This document shows, piece by piece, positions 1-6,149 of a stretch of 6,761 nucleotides of DNA; the first letter of the stretch is position 1, and the number at the start of each line of letters is the position of its first letter. Made by a program: the position numbers and the translations under genes. The stretch spans positions 1 to 6,761 of the forward strand of contig JAUHWE010000261.1 of assembly GCA_030424825.1 (NCBI GenBank), given 5' to 3'. The stretch comes from Verrucomicrobiia bacterium (GTDB lineage: Bacteria; Verrucomicrobiota; Verrucomicrobiia; Opitutales; Opitutaceae). The notes under the pieces were generated by a model that was not told the origin of the DNA, searched no databases, and was given only the letters and a program-made list of their open reading frames with translations.

Positions 1-593
1 CCAAAGAGGCGGTTCAAGACGGCTCTGGGATTGATCTCGGCCGGAACCGGCTGGGTGCGAGAGCGAAAACTGCAGTGCGAGTAGTAGGCCTCGTTGAGTC
101 CGGCCTGGTTTTCCATGTGGGTTTGTGGCATGGTGGCGAGCTCTAACGAAGGCAGTGGCGTGAGCGCTCCCACGTAGTTAGCCATGACCTGATCAGCGGA
201 AATCGAAATATTGACACGGCTGCGCGTGTCCGGATCAGGCAAGGTCGCCGTGAGCCAAGTGGATAGTTCGAGCGCATGAGGAGCGCCCTTGAAGTAGGGC
301 TCGATTGGTATGCCTGAAATCCCCTTCATCATGAGACACTGGTCCAATACGGGTTTGAGTGACTGGAGGGCCGGTGGGGTCGCTGATTGATAGCTCTCTG
401 CGCTTGTCGGCCAGAACTGGTCCATAATCACTCCGTGGGGCATGTACATGAATCCCATGCGAACGGGTGGCTTGGGAGCCTGGCGATTCTTGACGGTCTC
501 TGCCCATCCCATGGAGTCGAACAGCGGTAGGGCAAGTGAGGCTCCGATTCCTTTGAGACAAGTGCGGCGGTCGATGAGGTATTTTTTGTTCAT
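1..593 (-). CDS. DUF1552 family exported protein (N-terminal part, runs off left edge)
   Basis: Reading leftwards from the ATG at 593-591 gives 197 codons with no stop, so the gene is cut by the window edge. The N-terminus has a twin-arginine-like signal: R9-R10 followed by TCLKG and a short hydrophobic stretch (about 14-24, ending [10 protein letters not shown]). This matches the RRTFLRG...LALPLLDAM start typical of DUF1552 proteins. Further family-like segments are [10 protein letters not shown] (46-55), [10 protein letters not shown] (131-140) and the [15 protein letters not shown] stretch at the edge. The ATG overlaps the TGA of the upstream DUF1592-family gene by 4 bases (ATGA), which fixes the start and suggests translational coupling. 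No Shine-Dalgarno sequence precedes it. DUF1552 proteins are abundant in planctomycetes and Verrucomicrobia and usually adjoin DUF1592 genes; their biochemical function is not established. Family assignment is confident, function unknown. Confidence 0.9.
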   Translation of the reverse strand, partial: MNKKYLIDRRTCLKGIGASLALPLFDSMGWAETVKNRQAPKPPVRMGFMYMPHGVIMDQFWPTSAESYQSATPPALQSLKPVLDQCLMMKGISGIPIEPYFKGAPHALELSTWLTATLPDPDTRSRVNISISADQVMANYVGALTPLPSLELATMPQTHMENQAGLNEAYYSHCSFRSRTQPVPAEINPRAVLNRLF

Positions 594-2572
594 GGGGTTG
601 CGTGGGTAGATTCGTCTTCGGTTGCGCTTTTGATTCTGCGTTGGGTGAAAAGGTAGCTGGTTACAATTTCGGAAATGATCGTCTGGGCTCGGTAATCGTC
701 GCTGGCGATCTTTTCCATCAACTGGTCCACCACGACTTCGTCGTACCCTTTGAGTTGTCGTATCAAGGCATAGGCCAGAAGCTTTTCGGTGAAATTGCGG
801 GCTAGGCGTTCCTCATTCCTCCCGATAAGTTGTTTCAATTCGACAGGATTGTCAAATGTCTCCCCGCTGAGTAATTCTCCCGATGCGTCAATCGGCCCTC
901 CTGTGTCGTCCCGCTCCCGCCAGCGGCCAATGGCGTCGTAATTTTCCAAGCCAAAACCGATTGGATCGAGAATTTTATGGCAGGTGGCGCAAATCATGTC
1001 GTCTTGGTGTAGCTCCGTGAGTTCACGCAACGAAAGTCCTTTCCTGCTGGGGCTGTTTTGCTCCTCCAATTCGGGTACATCGGGTGGCGGTGGCGGTATA
1101 TGCTCGCCCAGTACCTGTTCTAGCACCCAAACGCCTCGCTTGACCGGACTGGTCCGATTGGGGAAAGAGGTTGCTGCCAAGGTCGCTGGCATTCCGAGGA
1201 TGCCGCCTCGATTGGGATTCGTCAGGGCAACCTTGCGCATTTTCTGCCCTTTAACCGATTTCTCTAGCCCGTATAGCTTAGCCACAGTTCCGTTGAGGAA
1301 GGTGTAGTCGCTATCGACAAAGCGAACGACGCTTTGGTTTTCCCGCACGATACTTTCGAAGAATAGGCGCGCTTCCTCTATCATGGCCGTTCGCATCCTG
1401 GGTGTCATCAGCGGATATCGATCCGGATCGAAGGTCTGGCTCTCCAGCTTATCCACGCCCAACCACTGTGCCCCAAAGCCATCGAATAACGCTCGTGAAC
1501 GAGGATCTCTTATCATGCGCGCTACCTGCGTCCGAAGCGTATCCGGTTCCTGGAGTCGGCCTTCATCTGCCAAGGCAGATAGCTCGGCATCGGGCGGTGC
1601 CATCCAAAGGAAATAGGAAAGTCGGGAAGCCAATTGATAGTGGTCCAGAGGCACGATTGCTTCCTCCGATTCGACTTCGCCCGAAGGTGTAATGAAGAGA
1701 AACTGTGGCGAGACAAGGATCGCTTTCAGCATAAAGCCGAGGGAATCTTGATACTCTAGCCCGTTGTCCCGGCCGAGATCGAAGACTCGGACTAACAAGT
1801 CCAGCTCTGCCTCTGAAGCAGGGCGGCGGTAGGCATCTCGAGCCAATGAGCGTGCGACCTGACGAGCGGCTTCGCGAAGATCTGCCCCATCGGCTGGCGT
1901 ATCGCCAAAAAGACGGGTTCGCAACGCAGCCGCAGCCTTGCCCTTTTGGGTCACAACGCGGTCCACGACCTTGTTGGCAATTCCGAGAAGCAACTCCGAC
2001 TGCAAAGGTGAGAGGGAATTGAGATAGCCGGCCCCAAAGACTTCTTCCGGCAAATCGTTGGCGATGCTGGAATCCACTCCATAGAGCGCCTGAAGGGTGT
2101 TGCCATACTCGATCTTAGATAGCCGGCGAATTACGAAGGGGCCAGGGTCCTTCGGGCTCATGTACTTGAGCATGCCCATCCATTCGAGGAATTGCTGTCG
2201 TTCCTCATCCGTCGGGATCTTGTCCCCGTCGATCGGCGGCATGTCATGGGCTTTCACCCTCGCCACCGCTAGTTTCAACTGCTGGCTAGAGGAAGACTCA
2301 CCGATGGTTTTGAGAGTTGCATCCAAATTGAGCCCTGCTTCGCCTCGTGGTCCATGGCATTCGATGCAAAACTTCTTCATGAAGGGCCTAACGTCCTCCT
2401 CGAACACAACTGCCGCTTCGGCCATAAGCGTCGCATGCGCGGCATCGCTTCCATGGTATTCCCCTCTTGCTAGACTAGGCAAAAGGAATGCCACGGTCAG
2501 CACAACTCCTAGTATTGGAGGCAATCGTGAAACGCCAAGCAGCTTGCTATCGATCATGGGGAACAGAGACAT
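590..2572 (-). CDS. Two-haem c-type cytochrome-like multidomain protein (DUF1587/DUF1595/DUF1592/DUF1588/DUF1585)
   Basis: This is a 660-residue exported protein of a planctomycete/Verrucomicrobia family. A hydrophobic signal peptide spans about 17-35 (possible cleavage after SLA, residue 35). A cytochrome c motif CIECH is at 69-73, with MPP at 111-113 as a likely distal ligand region. Then follow DUF1587-like sequence (about 147-170, [18 protein letters not shown]), DUF1595 (about 235-293), DUF1592 (about 308-436, [13 protein letters not shown]), DUF1588 (about 453-550) carrying a second haem motif CATCH at 528-532, and DUF1585 (about 580-647). Two CxxCH motifs imply two covalently bound haems and a redox role in the periplasm, but no substrate or reaction is established for the family. 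The chosen ATG (2572-2570) has no Shine-Dalgarno; the ATG five codons later also leaves a good signal peptide. The stop overlaps the start of the DUF1552 gene, so the two are almost certainly co-translated. Confidence 0.94.
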   Translation of the reverse strand: MSLFPMIDSKLLGVSRLPPILGVVLTVAFLLPSLARGEYHGSDAAHATLMAEAAVVFEEDVRPFMKKFCIECHGPRGEAGLNLDATLKTIGESSSSQQLKLAVARVKAHDMPPIDGDKIPTDEERQQFLEWMGMLKYMSPKDPGPFVIRRLSKIEYGNTLQALYGVDSSIANDLPEEVFGAGYLNSLSPLQSELLLGIANKVVDRVVTQKGKAAAALRTRLFGDTPADGADLREAARQVARSLARDAYRRPASEAELDLLVRVFDLGRDNGLEYQDSLGFMLKAILVSPQFLFITPSGEVESEEAIVPLDHYQLASRLSYFLWMAPPDAELSALADEGRLQEPDTLRTQVARMIRDPRSRALFDGFGAQWLGVDKLESQTFDPDRYPLMTPRMRTAMIEEARLFFESIVRENQSVVRFVDSDYTFLNGTVAKLYGLEKSVKGQKMRKVALTNPNRGGILGMPATLAATSFPNRTSPVKRGVWVLEQVLGEHIPPPPPDVPELEEQNSPSRKGLSLRELTELHQDDMICATCHKILDPIGFGLENYDAIGRWRERDDTGGPIDASGELLSGETFDNPVELKQLIGRNEERLARNFTEKLLAYALIRQLKGYDEVVVDQLMEKIASDDYRAQTIISEIVTSYLFTQRRIKSATEDESTHATP

Positions 2573-2730
2573 TGGGGGTACTTATCGATAACTTTACCAT
2601 CATTGTCATCGAAATCGACAGCCTAATTGGACAATGCATTGATTTTCCCCGGAATTCGACGCGCAACAAGACCAAGCCTGGTCCGAGCAGATCTTGGAGT
2701 CATCCAAAAAACGCGGATATCCGATTCTAT
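2573..2730 (-). other. Intergenic gap between sulfatase and two-haem gene
   Basis: These 158 bp should hold the 3' end of the sulfatase transcript and, if it is a separate unit, the promoter of the haem/DUF1552 pair. I see no convincing -35/-10 pair. Visible structures are a 10-bp palindrome TTATCGATAA at 2582-2591, just upstream of the ATG, and an inverted repeat CATTGTC (2601-2607) / GACAATG (2630-2636). Both are short enough to be chance. The hairpins nearer the sulfatase are listed separately. Confidence 0.5.
2670..2723 (-). terminator. Weak candidate terminator region after the sulfatase gene
   Basis: Read on the minus strand downstream of the sulfatase TAG, a 10-bp palindrome CGGATATCCG (2714-2723) is followed after two bases by six T (2711-2706). 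About 20 bases further on is a hairpin with stem GACCA/TGGTC and loop GGCT (2683-2670), followed by TTGTTG. The first has too short a stem once a loop is allowed, and the second lacks a solid T-run, so neither is a textbook intrinsic terminator. Transcription may read through into the haem gene. Confidence 0.25.
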
Positions 2731-4158
2731 CTAGTTCGCTTTGTACTTTGCTTGCACGCGTTTGCGAAATGCGGGATCACGAAAGGGGTCGTTGGTCTGT
2801 TCTTGCCAGGCGACGAGGCTGTCTTTGAGACGCTCAAGAACGTTGGAATACGATTGGTCTTCCGCAAGATTGGCAAACTCGATCGGGTCCTTGTTCAGAT
2901 CGTAGAGTTCCCACTCCGGGGGATCCGCTAGTCGTTGCAGGGCGACTCGGGCTGGGTGAGTGCGGGGCAGTTCTTGAGCGAGGTGCCATGCCTGGTCGCC
3001 ATCGACGGCGTTGCTCGGTGTTGCGTGGCCTGCGAGGAGGTTGTGAATGAGCTTGTAGCGACCGTCTGTGATGGCGCGGCGCGGGAAAAAGGGGCTGGCT
3101 CCGTGAAAATGGAACTCGGCGACGAGTGTGTCGCGCCAGTTGTCATAAGCCGTGCCTTGCAACGCGGTTTTCAAAGAACGCCCGTGCAGGCCAGTGGGAA
3201 TATCGATACCGGCGGCATCCAGGATTGTAGGATAAATGTCGATACTGCCAACGAGTCGATCGGAAATGCCTGGCTCGGATAGGCCTGGCCAATTAACAAT
3301 GAAGGGCACGCGCAATCCGGCTTCGTAGCAACTGGTTTTGCCTCGAGTGAAGGGCGGTCCGTGGTCGCCAAGGAAAATGATCAGCGTGTTCTCGCGGTTG
3401 CCCGACTCTTCGAGAATATCCATCAGCTTTCCGATGGCCGCGTCGATTCGATGAACGCAGTTGTAATAGCCGGCGATTTTGGTTCGTTGCTCGAGTGAAT
3501 CGATGCCTTGCCAGGGCCACGCTGGAACGTCTTCCGCGGACAGCAGTGTTCCAGGCAGGCCTTGAACTTGGTCGGGCAGGTACTGGGCACTGCGGCTGCC
3601 GTCGGGGAGACGATCGCGTTGGACGTGGGGATCGAATAGATTAAACATTAAGAACCACGGTTCGTCCCCTGCAGCTTCCATGAATTCGCGGGCGAACTGC
3701 AGTTGCTTACGAACATCCCTTTGGCCAAATCCCTCTTTGGTGTTGAGGTCGAACTGGAAGCGGTCCTCGGGATTGACGTGCAGTTTGCCGATTATACCGG
3801 TACGGTACCCCGATCGCTTTAGCATATTCGGCAGAAGATTCTCGAAAAGTGCTTCGTGTACCTGAAATCCGACATTCGCATTGGCGAGGCCGTAGTGGCC
3901 ATTGCCATGTGGATACAGTCCGGTGAACATCGTCGAGCGCGAGGGACTGCACGAAGCCTGGCTGACATAGGCGGTCTTAAAGAGTGTCGATCGAGCGGCG
4001 AGCTCGTCTATCCTCGGTGTATGAGCGACCGGATCTCCGTAGCAGGAAAGCTGGATGCCTAAGTCGTCCGCAGTGATGAGCAGCGCATTCATGCGTTCAG
4101 CGGCCGAGAGTGTCGATGTTAGTAGTAGTGTTAATGAGAAGAACGAGGTCGCTTTCAT
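2731..4158 (-). CDS. Secreted sulfatase, N-sulfoglucosamine sulfohydrolase (heparan N-sulfatase)-like
   Basis: This 475-residue protein is a type I sulfatase that hydrolyses sulfate groups using a formylglycine made from cysteine. A signal peptide covers about 1-20 (LSAA before E21). The metal-binding DD is at 31-32. The formylglycine motif CSPSR is at 70-74, with the usual following TMFTGLYPHGNG. Other catalytic elements are GKLH (124-127), DPH (177-179), GDHG with D265-H266, and a lysine at 274. The C-terminal WELYDLNKDPIEFANLA (416-432) is a typical sulfatase tail subdomain. The openings NALLITADD and SQASCSPSR, the GIIGK.HV.PE segment and the WELYD...W..QTNDPF ending recall mammalian SGSH, so N-sulfated glucosamine is a reasonable substrate guess; the precise substrate is inference. 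FGly formation needs a maturase, which is not in this window. No Shine-Dalgarno precedes the ATG. The start lies 2 bp after the stop of the small membrane ORF. Confidence 0.94.
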   Translation of the reverse strand: MKATSFFSLTLLLTSTLSAAERMNALLITADDLGIQLSCYGDPVAHTPRIDELAARSTLFKTAYVSQASCSPSRSTMFTGLYPHGNGHYGLANANVGFQVHEALFENLLPNMLKRSGYRTGIIGKLHVNPEDRFQFDLNTKEGFGQRDVRKQLQFAREFMEAAGDEPWFLMFNLFDPHVQRDRLPDGSRSAQYLPDQVQGLPGTLLSAEDVPAWPWQGIDSLEQRTKIAGYYNCVHRIDAAIGKLMDILEESGNRENTLIIFLGDHGPPFTRGKTSCYEAGLRVPFIVNWPGLSEPGISDRLVGSIDIYPTILDAAGIDIPTGLHGRSLKTALQGTAYDNWRDTLVAEFHFHGASPFFPRRAITDGRYKLIHNLLAGHATPSNAVDGDQAWHLAQELPRTHPARVALQRLADPPEWELYDLNKDPIEFANLAEDQSYSNVLERLKDSLVAWQEQTNDPFRDPAFRKRVQAKYKAN

Positions 4159-4160
4159 GG

Positions 4161-4499
4161 CTATGGAGGGGGTGGCAGGGATCGATCGTTCGTACAGTAG
4201 TCCTTATGGTACCACGCTGGCAACTGCCAATGATGAATTACAATCGGTACACATAGTTCAAAGAGGGGATTTCGTCTCTTTTTGCTTCTCGAAGAACTCT
4301 CCAGAATGAGGTTCGTTATCGTGAGAAACAGTATGGCAACAATCACCACCGCGCTCTTCCGGAATAGGTGGGCTTCATTGAGATCCGTAAATTGAAAGAC
4401 CACTAGCAGTAGCTTACCCATGCCGGTCGCGAGAATGGCGAAAGCCACGAGTGATCTTGTCCTAATGATATGTAACACCAGGACTACGAGGGCAGTCAA
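4161..4499 (-). CDS. Hypothetical small membrane protein, faintly like cytochrome c oxidase subunit IV / NorF
   Basis: This is a 112-codon open frame between rtcB and the sulfatase, using a TTG start (4499-4497); no upstream ATG is available before the rtcB stop. Three hydrophobic stretches are visible: about 2-12, 17-37 and 47-66. The second contains GKLLLVVFQFTDLNEAH, which has the K..LV...F..L..A spacing of the small bacterial oxidase subunit IV/NorF family; this resemblance is by eye only. The tail after residue 68 (KSKKRR-like basic stretch, then WQLPAWYHKDY and a proline run) does not look like that family and may be non-coding read-through. It is in the same frame as rtcB, 30 bp after its TGA, and ends 2 bp before the sulfatase ATG. 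The lack of an ATG and the odd tail make a chance ORF or a decayed gene equally possible. If real, the spacing suggests one operon with its neighbours. Confidence 0.35.
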   Translation of the reverse strand: MTALVVLVLHIIRTRSLVAFAILATGMGKLLLVVFQFTDLNEAHLFRKSAVVIVAILFLTITNLILESSSRSKKRRNPLFELCVPIVIHHWQLPAWYHKDYCTNDRSLPPPP

Positions 4500-4529
4500 T
4501 GAGAGGAGAGATCTGAAGCTGCTTGTTGA

Positions 4530-5732
4530 TCAATCTTCTGGGCGTTCTCCTGCCGGAGCCATTTTGACGATGCGAGGAAAGAAGCGGGCCACGGGTTCGA
4601 CTAGATCCTGCTGCTGTGACATGACGACATCGATGTCCTTATAGACCGCAGGCACCTCGTCGATCCCTGCAGATATCAGATGAACGCCGCGTTGTTTCAG
4701 CAACTGCTGAGCGTCTTTCCAATGGAGTTTGCTCGATGCCTTCTTACGGGACATCACGCGCCCAGCTCCATGGGCAGCGGATTGGAGTGAATCGTTGTTG
4801 CCCTTGCCTCGAACGACATAAGCGGGACTGGCCATAGAACCGGGTATGACTCCTAGGACGCTTTTTCCGGCCGGGGTGGCTCCTTTTCTATGAACAATTA
4901 CATCTTGCTCATCGAGGGTTTCTTTCCACGCAAAGTTGTGGTGATTCTCGATGTCGAGAATCACCTCCAGGCCTAGTCGCTCTGCAATCGCCTTGTGGAT
5001 ACAGGCATGATTGGCCGCGGCATACGCGCCCATCAAGTTCATTGCCGCCCAGTATTCCTGCCCCGCTTCCGAGCTCAGATCCAGCCACGCCAAATGCTTC
5101 AATTCCTGAGGCAGTTCGGAATGAGCCTCGCGTGCGAGCTTGCTGTAATGCGCGGCCACGCTTGCTCCCGTGCCGCGACTTCCGCTATGGCTCATCAAAG
5201 CGGCGTAGGTGCCTGGTTCGAGATCCAGTGACGTATCCGGAATTTCAATCTCCCCAAATTCGACGAAGTGATTGCCGCTGCCGCTGGTGCCTAGCTGTTT
5301 CCAGGCTTTGTCTCGATTAGCGATCGTGATTGGCGACACGGACCAGTCCTCATCTAAAACAGCGTGCTCGCGCTTATCGCGGAAAAACGATCCCACCCCA
5401 AATTTAGTTTCTTCTTGTAGAGCCTCTGCAAATACGCCCTTGCCGCTGTCACGCTGCAAACGCTTAACGGGAATGTCGTAGACACTCAACTTCATGCGAC
5501 AGGCAATATCCACACCAACCGCATAAGGGATCACGGCATCGCGCGTCGCTAGGACCCCGCCAATTGGCAGCCCATAGCCCAAGTGAGCATCCGGCATCAG
5601 CGCGCCGCGAACGGCGATCGGCAGTTCGCAGGCATTCACCATCTGCTGGACCGACTGCGCTTCCAAGTCCTCGCCCCATTGGTGCCATGGAGCGGGTTCC
5701 GAACGACGGACAAACGTTTCTTCTGTATTCAT
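4530..5732 (-). CDS. rtcB: RNA-splicing ligase RtcB (tRNA/RNA ligase, GTP- and Mn-dependent)
   Basis: RtcB joins RNA 2',3'-cyclic phosphate or 3'-phosphate ends to 5'-OH ends through a guanylated histidine, using GTP and Mn2+. The 400-residue length is typical. Motifs in order are MPDAHLGYGLPIGG (46-59), GVDIACRM with metal ligands D75 and C78 (73-80), GTSGSGNHFVEFG with N154-H155 (148-160), SHSGSRGTG with H182 (181-189), NHHNFAW with H265 (263-269), HRKGATPA (281-288), VIPGSM (295-300) and SAAHGAGRVMSR (318-329). H321 in the last corresponds to the guanylated histidine of the family. The C-terminal DEVPAVYKDIDVVM is also canonical. All catalytic residues appear intact. No archease or RtcA gene is visible nearby, so it does not look like a classical RNA-repair operon here. 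The ATG start is preceded by an AT-rich leader without a Shine-Dalgarno sequence. In bacteria RtcB serves RNA repair; the physiological target is not deducible. Confidence 0.96.
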   Translation of the reverse strand: MNTEETFVRRSEPAPWHQWGEDLEAQSVQQMVNACELPIAVRGALMPDAHLGYGLPIGGVLATRDAVIPYAVGVDIACRMKLSVYDIPVKRLQRDSGKGVFAEALQEETKFGVGSFFRDKREHAVLDEDWSVSPITIANRDKAWKQLGTSGSGNHFVEFGEIEIPDTSLDLEPGTYAALMSHSGSRGTGASVAAHYSKLAREAHSELPQELKHLAWLDLSSEAGQEYWAAMNLMGAYAAANHACIHKAIAERLGLEVILDIENHHNFAWKETLDEQDVIVHRKGATPAGKSVLGVIPGSMASPAYVVRGKGNNDSLQSAAHGAGRVMSRKKASSKLHWKDAQQLLKQRGVHLISAGIDEVPAVYKDIDVVMSQQQDLVEPVARFFPRIVKMAPAGERPED

Positions 5733-5744
5733 TTCTAATTATTG

Positions 5745-5773
5745 AATCTAAACGATTAATGGGGTGGTCCCAA
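5745..5773 (-). promoter_or_regulatory. Possible promoter just upstream of rtcB
   Basis: On the minus strand TTGGGA (5773-5768) and TAGATT (5750-5745) are separated by 17 bp and each match the sigma-70 consensus at four of six positions. Transcription would start only a few bases before the rtcB ATG, giving a near-leaderless message, consistent with the missing Shine-Dalgarno. The elements overlap the candidate small ORF, so the two ideas compete. Matches this good are common by chance. Confidence 0.2.
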
Positions 5774-5851
5774 GCCTTTCTCCAAGTCCATTACGTAAAA
5801 AGCGAATTCTTCTTTAAACTTCCGAGCCGTTCCCTTTAAAAACTCAGGCAT
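5756..5851 (-). CDS. Candidate 31-residue small ORF directly upstream of rtcB
   Basis: From an ATG at 5851-5849 to a TAA at 5758-5756, a 31-residue peptide can be read: charged and aromatic-rich, starting MPEFLKGTARKFKEEF and ending GLGPPH. Its central part (about 8-26) looks like an amphipathic helix. The reading frame stays open for roughly 27 further codons upstream of the ATG, including the stretch FWHEALPRQFCFERV, so it could equally be the C-terminal remnant of a longer gene that has lost its start. The stop is 23 bp before the rtcB ATG in the same direction. No strong ribosome-binding site is seen (only a weak GAGCGAG). I do not recognise a family. The evidence is composition and position only; a chance ORF of this length is quite possible. 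Confidence 0.25.
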   Translation of the reverse strand: MPEFLKGTARKFKEEFAFYVMDLEKGLGPPH

Positions 5852-6149
5852 CGTATGCACTCGCTCGAAACAAAACTGACGTGGAAGCGCCTCGTGCCAA
5901 AATTTTAATAATATTATTTTTGAGTCAGCAGTTCAAAACTGATTGGTCATCCGACGATTGAATTTTCGTTTGAGGCGTCGATCTGATGATGGTTCCCACG
6001 TGAACGAATTAGTACAGATGTGTCAGCCGCAATTCGTACGGGTTGATTAGCCAAATTTATAAGATGATAAAAATGCTAATTGCCTAGCGAACCTGTTCTT
6101 CTTTCATTAGAGGATTCACCGGCTTCCCAATCCGTCTGGTCCCTTTTCC
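5852..6149. other. AT-rich divergent intergenic region between rtcB side and the phosphodiesterase gene
   Basis: This region should contain regulatory signals for both divergent transcription units. It holds a strongly AT-rich patch (5899-5921) with a perfect 12-bp palindrome AATAATATTATT at 5907-5918, and a loose inverted repeat CGACG/CGTCG around 5952-5980. I see no tRNA, no riboswitch-like fold, and no ORF with support on the plus strand beyond a few codons. Confidence 0.5.
6043..6071 (+). promoter_or_regulatory. Possible promoter for the phosphodiesterase gene
   Basis: TTGATT (6043-6048) and GATAAA (6066-6071) are spaced 17 bp apart on the plus strand, each four of six to the sigma-70 consensus, in an AT-rich stretch about 80 bp before the ATG at 6150. 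The position is sensible, but the match is weak. Confidence 0.2.

Noticed and set aside
235..561. 108-codon minus-strand frame inside the DUF1552 gene
   Set aside because: The overlapping frame from 593 gives clear DUF1552 motifs and the Tat-like signal; this one has a low-complexity R/S/H/P composition typical of a shadow.
2097..2591. 164-codon open frame on the plus strand
   Set aside because: Fully antisense to the well-supported two-haem gene; serine/proline-rich composition with no domain, hence a shadow frame.
2601..2636. Inverted repeat CATTGTC / GACAATG upstream of the two-haem gene
   Set aside because: A 7-bp repeat with a 22-bp spacer is expected by chance about as often as not in a gap this size; kept only as a remark.
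2935..3282. Plus-strand frame antisense to the sulfatase
   Set aside because: Lies wholly within the sulfatase coding region and shows no recognisable motif.
4260..4284. Hairpin AAAGAG/CTCTTT followed by T on the plus strand
   Set aside because: Weak AT-rich stem, no plus-strand gene upstream that needs a terminator, and it lies inside the small membrane ORF.
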